From Candidatus Soleaferrea massiliensis AP7 (GTDB lineage: Bacteria; Bacillota; Clostridia; Oscillospirales; Ruminococcaceae): 64,000 nucleotides of DNA. A program made the position numbers and the translations under genes. The stretch covers positions 19,504-83,503 of the forward strand of contig NZ_CCYH01000005.1 of assembly GCF_000820765.1 (NCBI RefSeq). Direction: 5' to 3'. Below the pieces are notes generated by a model, which saw only the letters and a list, made by a program, of their open reading frames with translations, did not search any database and was not told the DNA's origin. Shown in pieces: positions 53,718-61,945 of the stretch (its first letter is position 1; each line of letters opens with the position of its first letter).

Positions 53718-54866
53718 TCAGAGCCGTGCGGCGCAGCTGGAGCGGTTCTTCTTTTTATGCTTCACCTGATACATGTTGGCGTCCATGCGTTTGATGAAGC
53801 CTTCGGAATCGAGCGGGCCGCTGCCGCGGCAGCAGAATTCCCCGGCGCTGAAATCAATCTGCTCATTCACAGGCCAAAGATGGTTGCATTTGATTTTATT
53901 TGTTTCAAGGCTCTGCATGACATTGAAAAGATCCTGTTCTCTGTCTGCAAGCCAGATCAAAATAAACTCATCGCCGCCATAGCGGGCCGATATGATATCC
54001 GGGCGTTCGATGCTCCTGATAATTTCCGCCATATGGACAATGGCCCGGTCGCCGGCCAGATGCCCATAGGTGTCGTTGATCTGTTTGAGTCCGTCCAAGT
54101 CAATCAGAATACCGCAGACAAAAGCATCCCTTGAATCGGAAAGCCATTTGCTCAGATATTCAAGGAGCATCCTTCTGTTTGCAAGCCCGGTAAGCTCATC
54201 GGTATAGATGACATGATTCTGTGAAATCTGAAAGACGATCAACGCGGATATGGCGTATGTACAGACTAAAGAGATGTGCCGGTAGAACAGCTGTACGATT
54301 TCGGCGCACAGCGGGGGGAGCGGAAAGATGATCAAAGGGAGAAAAATGCTTTTTTTAATCTCCTTTTTATTCATCAGAATGGTGACGGTCACCAGAACAA
54401 CGGTCAGATAGTTGAGGGCCGTAAAAGTCCACATGGGGATATATCCAACCAGAAAGGCACCTTCGGGGGAGATATCGAACAGTACAAAAGTGAAGAGATT
54501 GATCACAACCATTGCTGTATTGATCAGGAGAATGGAGAGATAGACGGCGCTGTGCAGCTTCCGTTTATATCCGTTGCCGAAGATGGTGTAATCGATATAT
54601 CTTGCCCACAGCCAGACAATGATACTGTTTACTGTAAAATATAGACTCTTTACGATCTTTAGAGCTGTGGAATACATGTATCCGGAATTCCCATACAGTA
54701 AATGATAAGCAATGTCCAGCATTAAAAAAACACAGACCATCATCATGATGGCAGCATACTGGTAATCCAGGATGGCTTTTTTATTTTTATGTCCAAGATT
54801 GAGCATCAGAATCAGCATAAAGATGACCGATAGTGCGTCCAAAGCTACGCTGCCTTCAATATTCAT
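53718..54866 (-). CDS. Membrane-bound diguanylate cyclase (GGDEF)
   Basis: Makes the second messenger c-di-GMP. 382 residues: seven hydrophobic helices in the first 215 residues (a 7TM-type sensor), then a GGDEF domain (YTDELTGLANRRMLLEYLSK, IDLDGLKQINDTYGHLAGDR, YGGDEF). The active-site GGDEF is intact. An RxxD inhibitory site is not evident. ATG 54866 has GGGAG 8 bases upstream and gives MNIEGSVALDAL; the frame continues 16 codons further without support. No EAL partner is in the window. Confidence 0.92.
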   Translation of the reverse strand: MNIEGSVALDALSVIFMLILMLNLGHKNKKAILDYQYAAIMMMVCVFLMLDIAYHLLYGNSGYMYSTALKIVKSLYFTVNSIIVWLWARYIDYTIFGNGYKRKLHSAVYLSILLINTAMVVINLFTFVLFDISPEGAFLVGYIPMWTFTALNYLTVVLVTVTILMNKKEIKKSIFLPLIIFPLPPLCAEIVQLFYRHISLVCTYAISALIVFQISQNHVIYTDELTGLANRRMLLEYLSKWLSDSRDAFVCGILIDLDGLKQINDTYGHLAGDRAIVHMAEIIRSIERPDIISARYGGDEFILIWLADREQDLFNVMQSLETNKIKCNHLWPVNEQIDFSAGEFCCRGSGPLDSEGFIKRMDANMYQVKHKKKNRSSCAARL

Positions 54867-55188
54867 ATTTTCCACTCCCAACAAAGCACCGTGATGCAAG
54901 TTCCTCTTTTTCATTTCAACGCGTTCATATCATTTTTTAAGCAGTTGTACAAGCTGTTTTTTAATATCCTGTTGCTGTCTCCCTTGTGTCGAGTAGCTGG
55001 TGATGTTATAAAACAATGGCGGGCTATGGGTAAAACAGGATTCTGCTTGTAGCGATATGAGAAATACCGAATGATCATTGTTTAGGATAATATCCGGCAA
55101 TACTATTTTAGAATTATATTATATCATATTTGAACGAGAAGTGTAAACGATATTCCGTTTTAAACATGTTTGCAATGCAAATTGAGAA
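54867..55188. other. AT-rich intergenic region
   Basis: No gene recognised. AT-rich, includes the promoter region of the cyclase gene, but no pair of boxes that I would defend. Confidence 0.45.
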
Positions 55189-55220
55189 AGCTTATTGCCT
55201 GCATGTGCAGACAATAAGCT
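55189..55220 (-). terminator. Terminator of 79-residue XRE gene
   Basis: Stem AGCTTATTG/CAATAAGCT enclosing CTGCA/TGCAG; on the minus strand it is followed by TTTCTCAATTT. Confidence 0.7.
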
Positions 55221-55273
55221 CTGATGTCTTCTATAATGTTGTTTGATGTCGGCAGTCCGTCGATGTTGTGTGT

Positions 55274-55513
55274 TCAAGGTTTTAAAAAATCATCTATGGA
55301 AATGTTTAAAACAATGGAGATTTTATACAATGTGTAAAAAGTGAAATCCTTTTGACCCTTATTCGATTCTAATTGTCTGAGATATTCATGGGATATGCCA
55401 ATTCGTTCGGACAGTTCCTGTTGAGTCAGCCCTTGCTGCATGCGGTGTTTTTTTATGTTACCGCAGACAACCATGTGGAGTTCTTCTTTGGATATATAAT
55501 TGAAGTCATTCAT
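55274..55513 (-). CDS. XRE-family regulator (79 residues)
   Basis: Single Cro/C1 domain protein: NIKKHRMQQGLTQQELSERI, GISHEYLRQLESNKGQKDFT, ending IVLNISIDDFLKP. The ATG at 55513 gives MNDFNYISKEEL; a GTG at 55525 is an alternative. The region is AT-rich. No target can be assigned. Confidence 0.85.
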   Translation of the reverse strand: MNDFNYISKEELHMVVCGNIKKHRMQQGLTQQELSERIGISHEYLRQLESNKGQKDFTFYTLYKISIVLNISIDDFLKP

Positions 55514-55750
55514 TTTTATCACCAATTGTATTATTGCACATTTTCAAAGAAACTTATGTAAGGTGCAACTTTACAAATGGTGCAGAATGCAGAAAAGCAC
55601 ACATAGAGGAATATCATATTATGGATTGTGAAGTTGATTTCTGCGTCTGTGGTAAGAAACGTATTTGAAGATCACGGACTGATAACGAAGCTATAAAGTA
55701 TACCGGTATAATAAATTTACATCCTCAAAAATAAATACTGCTAAGCGAAT

Positions 55751-55951
55751 TTAATCCTTTTGATACTCTGCAATATCTGAAAGTTCACAATCCAATACAG
55801 AACAAAGCTTGTTGAGTGTTTTTGTAGTAACCGTACCGTTTTGCCGCAGCTTGGCTATTGTTTTTGTGTTGAATCCGTGGGATTCGCGCAGTTTGTACGT
55901 TGAAATCCCTTTCTTTTTCATTGTATCCCAAAGTTTGTTATAAATGATCAT
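55751..55951 (-). CDS. XRE/Cro-like mini-regulator (66 residues)
   Basis: Protein MIIYNKLWDTMKKKGISTYK, LRESHGFNTKTIAKLRQNGT, ending SVLDCELSDIAEYQKD: the compact helix-turn-helix family typical of Firmicutes mobile elements and gut Clostridia. ATG 55951 follows GGGGTGAG. It is divergent from a 64-residue gene. The palindrome TATGAG/CTCATA between them lies over the consensus promoter of that gene, so this protein probably represses its neighbour and itself. Confidence 0.88.
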   Translation of the reverse strand: MIIYNKLWDTMKKKGISTYKLRESHGFNTKTIAKLRQNGTVTTKTLNKLCSVLDCELSDIAEYQKD

Positions 55952-55962
55952 ATACTCACCCC

Positions 55963-55991
55963 TTGACATTCCCTATTATGAGCTATATAAT
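55963..55991 (+). promoter_or_regulatory. Perfect consensus SigA promoter
   Basis: TTGACA (55963-55968), 17-base spacer, TATAAT (55986-55991); drives the 64-residue gene at 56034. Confidence 0.92.
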
Positions 55992-55998
55992 ACTCATA
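55977..55998. promoter_or_regulatory. Operator-like inverted repeat TATGAG-N10-CTCATA
   Basis: Perfect 6-bp arms (55977-55982 and 55993-55998) spanning the -10 box of the plus-strand promoter, in the divergent region next to an XRE gene. Confidence 0.6.
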
Positions 55999-56033
55999 TA
56001 TAAGCAGGCGATAGTGTTCATATGGGGGTAAAA

Positions 56034-56228
56034 ATGAAAAAATATATGATTGAATTAAATGATGATTTATCTATCATCTACGAAGATATTGCAAAAATGA
56101 ATAAGAAGAAAGTCGAGGAATGCCTGGCCATTATTTTGGAACGGGTGATTTGTACCATGGTCAACCCGCAAGAGAAAAAATATAGAAACGGTAATGAGTC
56201 TTATGGGATAAATAAAAAAGGCCGGTAA
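56034..56228 (+). CDS. Small hypothetical protein (64 residues)
   Basis: MKKYMIELNDDLSIIYEDIA, KMNKKKVEECLAIILERVIC, with a polar tail (NPQEKKYRNGNESYGINKKG). Highly charged, probably helical, with a ribbon-helix-helix-like beginning but too little to assign. The ATG at 56034 follows GGGGG; an upstream ATG at 56022 lies before that site. It is driven by a perfect consensus promoter overlaid by an operator, so it is likely strongly but conditionally expressed. Unknown function. Confidence 0.65.
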   Translation: MKKYMIELNDDLSIIYEDIAKMNKKKVEECLAIILERVICTMVNPQEKKYRNGNESYGINKKGR

Positions 56229-56250
56229 ACCTTAGTTGTTTACCGGCCTT
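56218..56250. terminator. Bidirectional hairpin terminator
   Basis: Perfect 13-bp stem AAGGCCGGTAAAC/GTTTACCGGCCTT. On the minus strand it is followed by TTTTTT; on the plus strand it directly follows the 64-residue gene. Confidence 0.85.
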
Positions 56251-56340
56251 AATAGTCTGCGAATATTCAGTTTGACAAACAGATTATCAATATTGATGAA
56301 CCGCATATATAATGGCAAGCTTGAGCAGATACACAACAAA

Positions 56341-56377
56341 ACAAACCCATCATAAACACAGTTTATGATGGGTTTGT
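56341..56377 (-). terminator. Terminator of tRNA-Leu pair
   Basis: Perfect 17-bp stem ACAAACCCATCATAAAC/GTTTATGATGGGTTTGT with a 3-base loop, T-rich exit, 10 bases after the tRNA CCA end. Confidence 0.93.
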
Positions 56378-56387
56378 TTTGTAAGTT

Positions 56388-56474
56388 TGGTGCGGATAAC
56401 AGGACTTGAACCTGCACAGTATTGCTACCACTAGAACCTGAATCTAGCGCGTCTGCCAATTCCGCCATATCCGC
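56388..56474 (-). tRNA. tRNA-Leu (CAG)
   Basis: 87 bases including encoded CCA. Acceptor GCGGATA/TATCCGC, class II long variable arm, T-loop GGTTCAAGTCC, anticodon stem CTAGA/TCTAG with loop TTCAGGT, so anticodon CAG reading CUG. Confidence 0.96.
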
Positions 56475-56479
56475 ATATT

Positions 56480-56562
56480 TGGTGCGAGGGAAGGGACTTG
56501 AACCCTCACGATTGCTCACACGCCCCTCAAACGTGCGCGTCTGCCTGTTCCGCCACCCTCGC
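56480..56562 (-). tRNA. tRNA-Leu (GAG)
   Basis: 83 bases including CCA. Acceptor GCGAGGG/CCCTCGC, D-arm with GGCGGAACAGGCAGACGCG, loop TTGAGGG giving anticodon GAG, long variable arm, T-loop GGTTCAAGTCC. It lies five bases upstream of the other tRNA-Leu, in one transcript. Confidence 0.95.
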
Positions 56563-56665
56563 ATGCCAAACCATGTACTCCTTGCAAACCATGCAAGCAG
56601 TGGTCATGGAAACATCTTAAAAAGGAATCTTTTGCACATAGAATTCCTTCCTGACGACGAAAATT

Positions 56666-56694
56666 ATTATATCATTTTTCATGATGTTCGTCAA
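56666..56694 (-). promoter_or_regulatory. Promoter of tRNA-Leu pair
   Basis: Minus strand TTGACG (56689-56694), 17-base spacer, TATAAT (56666-56671). Confidence 0.88.
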
Positions 56695-56763
56695 GTGGAA
56701 AAAAGCATTTTTTTCGATTTTTTTCGCTTGGATGATTATGGCATCTTGTTCATAAAATATCTC

Positions 56764-56792
56764 TTGACAGACACGGTGCCGGCTGTTATAAT
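56764..56792 (+). promoter_or_regulatory. Perfect consensus SigA promoter of sigma-factor gene
   Basis: TTGACA (56764-56769), 17-base spacer, TATAAT (56787-56792), about 40 bases before the start codon. Confidence 0.93.
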
Positions 56793-56833
56793 ACAAGAGA
56801 TGATTTTGTATATACTGGTTGGAGATATGCTAG

Positions 56834-57442
56834 ATGATATCATTTGATTATCCGGCTGCATGGAAGGAAAAGACCGATGAAGAATTGGTTATCCTTTGTA
56901 AGGATGGGGAGACAGAAGCTTTTTCTGTGCTTTTATCCAAATATCTTCCGCTCATCCGATATAAAATCAATCGTTTTCCGGTTCGCGCCTCTGACAAAGA
57001 GGACATGATCCAGGAGAGTATGATCGCATTTGTTTATGCAATCCGCGGTTATAAACCGGAAAAACAGGTGGGCTTCAAACAGTATGCATTGGTCTGCATT
57101 CAGAACAGGATTCTTTCGGCGGTGCAGGCGACGATGCAGCTCAAGCAGCTGCCATTGCAAAACTATATCTCTTTGGATACTGAAGATGGCGTGTATACCT
57201 GGGTCGGTGAGGATACCGACGGTGACCCGGAAGCTCTGCTGATTAAAAAAGAAGAGCTGGAACGGAAAAAACAGGTCATGCATGCATTGTTATCTGCTTT
57301 CGAATTTGATGTCTTAATGCTTTACCTCAAAGGTTGGTCTTATGAGGAGATGGCATCCAAGCTGGATGTGGCTCCAAAATCTATCGACAATGCATTACAG
57401 CGTATCCGTAAGAAGTTAAGAGCAGTTTGTTCCAGTGATTAG
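56834..57442 (+). CDS. sigH: RNA polymerase sigma-70 family factor, SigH-like
   Basis: Alternative sigma factor of 202 residues. Region 2 reads LLSKYLPLIRYKINRFPVRA, DKEDMIQESMIAFVYAIRGY, with YKPEKQVGFKQYALVCIQNR for -10 recognition. Region 4 (FEFDVLMLYLKGWSYEEMAS, KLDVAPKSIDNALQRIRKKL) ends the protein. Length and layout match SigH (Spo0H) of Clostridia, which controls early sporulation or competence genes. The symbol is by resemblance. GGAG precedes ATG 56834. A perfect SigA promoter drives it, so control is probably post-transcriptional or by an unseen repressor. Confidence 0.85.
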   Translation: MISFDYPAAWKEKTDEELVILCKDGETEAFSVLLSKYLPLIRYKINRFPVRASDKEDMIQESMIAFVYAIRGYKPEKQVGFKQYALVCIQNRILSAVQATMQLKQLPLQNYISLDTEDGVYTWVGEDTDGDPEALLIKKEELERKKQVMHALLSAFEFDVLMLYLKGWSYEEMASKLDVAPKSIDNALQRIRKKLRAVCSSD

Positions 57443-57492
57443 TTTCCAACCCATCGATTCTTCCGAAAGAGGAAGGATCGCATCCATAGTAA

Positions 57493-57564
57493 TGTGCCCT
57501 TCGTAGCTTAAAGACAGAGCGTTGTAATTTGCAAAGGTGTCGGTTTAATTCCGTCCAAGGGACA
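57493..57564 (+). tRNA. Degenerate tRNA-like sequence (tRNA-Cys GCA-like)
   Basis: The sequence follows tRNA order: 5' strand TGTGCCCTT against 3' AAGGGACA (one bulged G in an otherwise matched acceptor), D-arm GCTT..GAGC, TTTGCAA where anticodon GCA would sit, and T-arm GGTTTAATTCC with a 7-base loop. The anticodon stem pairs poorly and the T stem has a mismatch. No CCA is encoded. It is either a pseudo-tRNA or a tRNA-like leader of the zinc-ribbon gene 31 bases downstream. Confidence 0.4.
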
Positions 57565-57595
57565 AAATTTTATTCCAATAAGCGAGGTAAAAAAA

Positions 57596-57871
57596 ATGTA
57601 CGCAGATAAGAATTTAACATGCAAAGAGTGTGGCCAGGAATTCGTTTTCACCGCTGGTGAGCAGGAATTCTATGAATCCAAAGGTTTCGTCAATGAGCCG
57701 CAGAGATGCAAAAATTGCCGTGACGCACGCAAGAACAACAACAGAACTGAAAGAGAAATGTTTACCGCTACTTGCGCAAGCTGCGGTGCGGAAGCAACTG
57801 TTCCTTTCAGACCGAGAGAAGACCGCCCTGTTTATTGCAGCGAATGTTTCGCAAAAATGAGAGAAGAATAA
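57596..57871 (+). CDS. Zinc-ribbon protein with two CxxC-CxxC sets
   Basis: 91 residues. Two zinc-binding sets: TCKECGQEF...QRCKNCRDAR and TCASCGAEA...VYCSECFAKM. The first half matches the probable zinc-binding domain family (YADKNLTCKECGQEFVFTAG, EQEFYESKGF), common in Clostridia and often at the N-terminus of CxxC proteins. GAGG precedes the ATG at 57596. It follows sigH by about 150 bases, with the tRNA-like sequence in between. Role unknown; RNA or protein binding is plausible. Confidence 0.9.
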   Translation: MYADKNLTCKECGQEFVFTAGEQEFYESKGFVNEPQRCKNCRDARKNNNRTEREMFTATCASCGAEATVPFRPREDRPVYCSECFAKMREE

Positions 57872-57927
57872 TTTTTAAATAGATTGATCTTTTATTATTG
57901 CTATTAAACAAACGTGTTTTCGAGAGA

Positions 57928-57957
57928 GATCCTGTCCCTTTGGGACGGGATCTTTTT
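57928..57957 (+). terminator. Terminator of zinc-ribbon gene
   Basis: Stem AGATCCTGTCCC/GGGACGGGATCT (one wobble) with TTT loop and TTTTTT tail. Confidence 0.93.
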
Positions 57958-57977
57958 TGTATGGAGCATTTATGCGT

Positions 57978-58018
57978 GAAAAGAGAGCCGTCAATGATCA
58001 TTGACGGCTCTCTTTTTT
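57978..58018. terminator. Bidirectional terminator, copy 1 of an exact repeat
   Basis: Perfect palindrome AAAGAGAGCCGTCAATGA/TCATTGACGGCTCTCTTT with flanking A and T runs on the two sides. The same sequence recurs at 59209-59248. This copy lies downstream of the collagen-like gene (minus strand) and of the zinc-ribbon gene (plus strand). Confidence 0.9.
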
Positions 58019-58131
58019 GAAACACTCTGCAGCGCGTCAAGCACCAGCGGAGTTTTTATAGGAAATCAGCATGGTTGGCAGACAGTATCGAAAAAAGCGG
58101 GCGGACATTTGTCGTCTGCCCGCTCCAGAGG

Positions 58132-58923
58132 TTAAATGATGAATAGATCTATACTGCAGGAAGATATAAAGGTTATATTGTTATTCGCTTCATTGGCAAG
58201 TACGATCATACCGTATTCATTTCTTATAACCGTTCCTGTTGATGGCGTTTGCGTGCTTGTTATGATACTGACGTTAGGTGTCCCGACAGGCAAAAGGGAC
58301 CGAATGGTTGCTTCGCAATCAGCGCAACAGTCTGTCAGAGCGGGAACCGGTTCTGGCAAATAAACAATGGCGTTATTATACGTTGCATTATTTATCTGAA
58401 TTGAGTCGATGCTGCATATAGACAAAAACTGCCCGAGACTTTGAGAATTTGTCACTTCAAATACTCCGGTACGTCCATTTGGCCCTAATACCAATGAGCC
58501 AGGACGGCCAACGACTGCATCGCCGCTCTCCAAAGTGACGAATAGATCATTATTGGGATATAAAGTGATAATTTGTTGAATGATATTTCTCAATTGCTCT
58601 TTACAGCGACAACTGGCGGAATCCGTATTACCGGCGGGACCAGTGGGGCCTTGCGGACCGGGCACACCCTGCGGGCCTTGGGGACCAACCGGGCCTTGAG
58701 GGCCCTGTGGACCAGCCGGACCTTGAGGACCCTGAGGACCTTGCGGGCCAGCCGGGCCTTGAGGGCCCTGTGGACCAGCCGGACCTTGAGGACCCTGAGG
58801 ACCTTGCGGGCCAGCCGGGCCTTGAGGGCCTGGGCAGCAGTAACTGCAGCCGCAACCGCCGCAGGACGTACAACTACGACTGATGAAATTTTCATAATCG
58901 TTACGTGCATTATATATTTTCAT
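58132..58923 (-). CDS. Collagen-like Gly-X-Y repeat protein
   Basis: 263 residues. A Cys-rich head ([16 protein letters not shown], residues 17-32) is followed by about 22 Gly-X-Y triplets, mostly GPQ and GPA (about 32-97), that would form a collagen triple helix. A C-terminal domain of about 160 residues ([20 protein letters not shown]...) with more Cys follows. There is no signal peptide, as in exosporium and spore-coat collagen-like proteins that are deposited from the mother cell; spore location is inference. The repeat DNA contains a 63-base unit present twice, a source of length variation. A weak AAAGGA precedes the ATG. Confidence 0.9.
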   Translation of the reverse strand: MKIYNARNDYENFISRSCTSCGGCGCSYCCPGPQGPAGPQGPQGPQGPAGPQGPQGPAGPQGPQGPQGPAGPQGPQGPVGPQGPQGVPGPQGPTGPAGNTDSASCRCKEQLRNIIQQIITLYPNNDLFVTLESGDAVVGRPGSLVLGPNGRTGVFEVTNSQSLGQFLSICSIDSIQINNATYNNAIVYLPEPVPALTDCCADCEATIRSLLPVGTPNVSIITSTQTPSTGTVIRNEYGMIVLANEANNNITFISSCSIDLFII

Positions 58924-59208
58924 GTTAGTTCAATCCTTTTCCATGGAGTTGATGTGTTGCGCATCACACCTACAAGATAGTGGGATGCTTGTTGACTTAA
59001 ATCATTTTATGCTGCAGGCTGGCAAATCGTTCTGTTTCGCAGATGGCTCCGCCCTTCTGGACTTGTTCGGGGCGGATGAAAAACACCTTGGCCGGCATGT
59101 TTGTGAGGGGGACGGAAGTACTGAAAACTACCGTCCTTTGGATGGCATATTGTGTCCTTTTTGCTGCAAGATCCAGTCTGCCGCTTGATCCATCAGCGTT
59201 TTTGCGAT
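58924..59208. other. Upstream region of collagen-like gene
   Basis: No gene recognised. On the minus strand a CATAAAATGA sequence about 80 bases before the start resembles a sporulation (SigK) -10 box, but no firm -35 was found. Confidence 0.3.
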
Positions 59209-59248
59209 AAAAAGAGAGCCGTCAATGATCATTGACGGCTCTCTTTTT
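59209..59248 (-). terminator. Terminator, copy 2 of the exact repeat
   Basis: Same AAAGAGAGCCGTCAATGA/TCATTGACGGCTCTCTTT palindrome as at 57978, here just after the acetyltransferase stop. Confidence 0.9.
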
Positions 59249-59251
59249 ATC

Positions 59252-59854
59252 TTAGTCGTTTGAAACAGCTTTGTCTTTAAAATAATACTTCCGATCCCGG
59301 TCGGTAATTTTGCGGATCACCCGGCAGGGATTGCCGGCACAGACACAGTCATCCGGGAGATCCTTGGTGACGATGCTGCCGGCGCCGATCACCGTGCGCG
59401 AGCCGATCGTGACTCCCGGGTTGATGATCACGCCGCCGCCGATCCAGACATGGTCGCCGATCGCGATGGGGAAGGCATATTCAAGCTCCTGATACCGCAG
59501 GTCATGGCAGACCGGATGTCCGGCTGCAAACAGGCTGACATTGGGGCCGATCATGACATAATCGCCGATTGTAATCGGCGCACAATCCAGCATGACACAG
59601 TTGTAGTTGCAGTAAAAACGTTTTCCGATGGTGATGTTATAGCCATAATCACAGCGGAATGGGGTTTCCATATAGAAATCCTCCCCAATGCTGCCAAAGA
59701 GTTTGCGGAAGAGTTCGCTGCGCTGGGCAAGCTCTTTTGGGGGGAGCTGGTTCAGCTCAAAGCAGAGGCTCTGTGCATGCAGCCTTTCACGGATAAGTTC
59801 CTCATCATAGGCCAGATACAGCTTTCCGCCGATCATCTTTTCTTTCTGTGTCAT
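59252..59854 (-). CDS. Sugar O-acetyltransferase (maltose/galactoside type)
   Basis: Acetyl-CoA-dependent transferase of 200 residues with a left-handed beta-helix. The N-terminal MTQKEKMIGGKLYLAYDEEL is the Mac domain of maltose acetyltransferases. The hexapeptide repeats run from about 70 to 180 (ITIGKRFYCNYNCVMLDCAP, IGPNVSLFAAGHPV with the catalytic His, VWIGGGVIINPGVTIGSRTV). ATG 59854 has GGAG 7 bases upstream; the frame extends to 59974. It follows the TM2 gene by 41 bases and may share its transcript. Confidence 0.93.
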   Translation of the reverse strand: MTQKEKMIGGKLYLAYDEELIRERLHAQSLCFELNQLPPKELAQRSELFRKLFGSIGEDFYMETPFRCDYGYNITIGKRFYCNYNCVMLDCAPITIGDYVMIGPNVSLFAAGHPVCHDLRYQELEYAFPIAIGDHVWIGGGVIINPGVTIGSRTVIGAGSIVTKDLPDDCVCAGNPCRVIRKITDRDRKYYFKDKAVSND

Positions 59855-59895
59855 GTTTTTTCTCCATTTCCTGAAAAATAATTTTGATCCGGGTC

Positions 59896-60297
59896 CTACT
59901 CTTTGAGCGGGACGCCGTTCGCGTCGGTGTTCATACTGCCGCTCAGAATCAGGATACCCTCGATAAAGCCCCAAAGCGCGGCGATACCGCAGGTCAGGCA
60001 GGTCAGTACGATCTGTATGACGCCTTTGGAGGTGAAGCCCAGATAAAAATTATGTACGCCCCAGCCGCCCAGAAACAAACCGAACAGACCGGCTGCAAGC
60101 TTAGATTTCTGCGGATAGCCGATCGGAACGCCCGGCTGTCCGAATTGGACGCCGCATCGGACGCAGACGACAGCGCGCGGATCGGTTTTATTTCCGCAAT
60201 TGTAGCAGTAATCGCATCCCGAGCCGGTGGGAACCCCGCATCGGGCACAGACATATGCTCCCGGCGCCATTTCATTGCCGCAATTTCTACAATACAT
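59896..60297 (-). CDS. TM2-domain membrane protein with double zinc ribbon
   Basis: 133 residues. Two zinc-ribbon units (MYCRNCGNEMAPGAYVCARC and YCYNCGNKTDPRAVVCVRC), a linker, then a TM2 domain (KLAAGLFGLFLGGWGVHNFY, then IQIVLTCLTCGIAALWGFIE) with two helices and the conserved DRFYLG-like turn, here HNFYLGF. AGGAG is about 9 bases before ATG 60297. TM2 proteins are of unknown molecular function. Confidence 0.93.
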   Translation of the reverse strand: MYCRNCGNEMAPGAYVCARCGVPTGSGCDYCYNCGNKTDPRAVVCVRCGVQFGQPGVPIGYPQKSKLAAGLFGLFLGGWGVHNFYLGFTSKGVIQIVLTCLTCGIAALWGFIEGILILSGSMNTDANGVPLKE

Positions 60298-60446
60298 ATG
60301 TATTTCTCCTTTTGTTGTGTAAAAAGCACGATTGCTCTTCATGGTTTCCTGTTTTCTTTATTCCTATGCGAAAGGAACAGGTTTTATCATCAAAGCGGAT
60401 ATGGCGGATTCGAATGGATCCGCCATATCGACAGCATACGGTTGTT

Positions 60447-60782
<336 letters not shown>

Positions 60783-60844
60783 ATCCCTTCTATCAATCGT
60801 TATTTCCGGTTGAATCCGCCCACACACTTCTCTGGATGATCCGA

Positions 60845-61912
60845 TCAGATCAGGAACCGGTCTTCACAGTAATCGCAGATCAACATATCGCCGCATTCCT
60901 GAAAACAGGATGGCAGATAGGGTTCGGTATGGGTGATACATTTAGTATTTCTACATGTCGCCGTTTTAATCTCTTTTCCGGTTGGAACCGGGGTTTTTTC
61001 TTCGGAGGAAAGCAAGGTCAGGATCAGCGCCATCCGTGCGTAGACGCCGTTGACCGCCTGTTTGAAGTAAACCGCGCGGCTGTCATCATCCACGTCGACG
61101 GTGATTTCATCGACACGCGGCAGCGGATGCAGGATGCGCAGGGAGCCTTTGGCATGCGAAAGCTTTTCCTTATCCAGCACATAGACATCCTTCTGAGCGT
61201 CATATTCCTCCTGTGAGGCGAACCGCTCCTTCTGGATGCGCGTCATATACAGCACGTCCAGTTCGGAGATGGCTTCCTCCAGGGAGAACACCTCTTCATA
61301 GGAAGAGCCGTTGGCATCCAGGATATCCCGGATATACTGCGGGATGCACAGGTCCTTTGTGGAGATCAGTACAAACCGATTCTGGAACGGCGCAAGCGTT
61401 TTGATCAGTGAATGCACGGTGCGGCCGTTTTTAAGGTCCCCGCACAGGCCGATGGTCAGATGGTCGAGCCGTCCCTTTTCCTGCATCAGCGTGACCAGAT
61501 CGGTCAGCGTCTGGGTCGGATGCAGATGCCCGCCGTCACCGGCGTTGATGACCGGGCAGTCGGCGTTCAGCGCGGCGGCCTTGGCGGCGCCCTCCATCGG
61601 GTGCCGGATGACCAGGATATCCGCATAGCCGCTGATGATTTTGATGGTGTCGCGCAGGTTTTCGCCTTTGGCTACCGAGGAATTCATCGGGTTGTCGAAG
61701 CCGATGGTTTGTCCGCCCAAACGCAGCATGGCGGTCTGGAAGGACATCTGGGTTCTTGTGGATGGTTCATAGAACAGGGTTGCAAGAATCTTGCCTTCAC
61801 ATCTTCCAAAATAGGCTTCCGGATGCTCTTTAATTTTGAGCGCGAGGCTGACAATCTTCTGCCATTCCTCGGAACTGAAATCGCTTAAATCAATCAAACT
61901 TGCAGGCAGCAT
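60845..61912 (-). CDS. pyrB: Aspartate carbamoyltransferase with C-terminal PyrI-type zinc domain
   Basis: First committed step of pyrimidine synthesis: carbamoyl phosphate plus aspartate. 355 residues, about 50 more than usual. The catalytic part has FYEPSTRTQMSFQTAMLRLG (carbamoyl-phosphate loop), GDGGHLHPTQTLTDL, and LHPLPRVDEITVDVD. The extra tail reads CRNTKCITHTEPYLPSCFQE, CGDMLICDYCEDRF, closely resembling the zinc-binding domain at the end of the regulatory subunit PyrI (CxxxxC...CxYC). This looks like PyrB fused to the PyrI zinc module without its nucleotide-binding domain. ATG 61912 is 10 bases from GGAGGG. No separate pyrI is in the window. Confidence 0.93.
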   Translation of the reverse strand: MLPASLIDLSDFSSEEWQKIVSLALKIKEHPEAYFGRCEGKILATLFYEPSTRTQMSFQTAMLRLGGQTIGFDNPMNSSVAKGENLRDTIKIISGYADILVIRHPMEGAAKAAALNADCPVINAGDGGHLHPTQTLTDLVTLMQEKGRLDHLTIGLCGDLKNGRTVHSLIKTLAPFQNRFVLISTKDLCIPQYIRDILDANGSSYEEVFSLEEAISELDVLYMTRIQKERFASQEEYDAQKDVYVLDKEKLSHAKGSLRILHPLPRVDEITVDVDDDSRAVYFKQAVNGVYARMALILTLLSSEEKTPVPTGKEIKTATCRNTKCITHTEPYLPSCFQECGDMLICDYCEDRFLI

Positions 61913-61945
61913 GCGATCAAATCCCTCCACTATTGATTCACTTGA

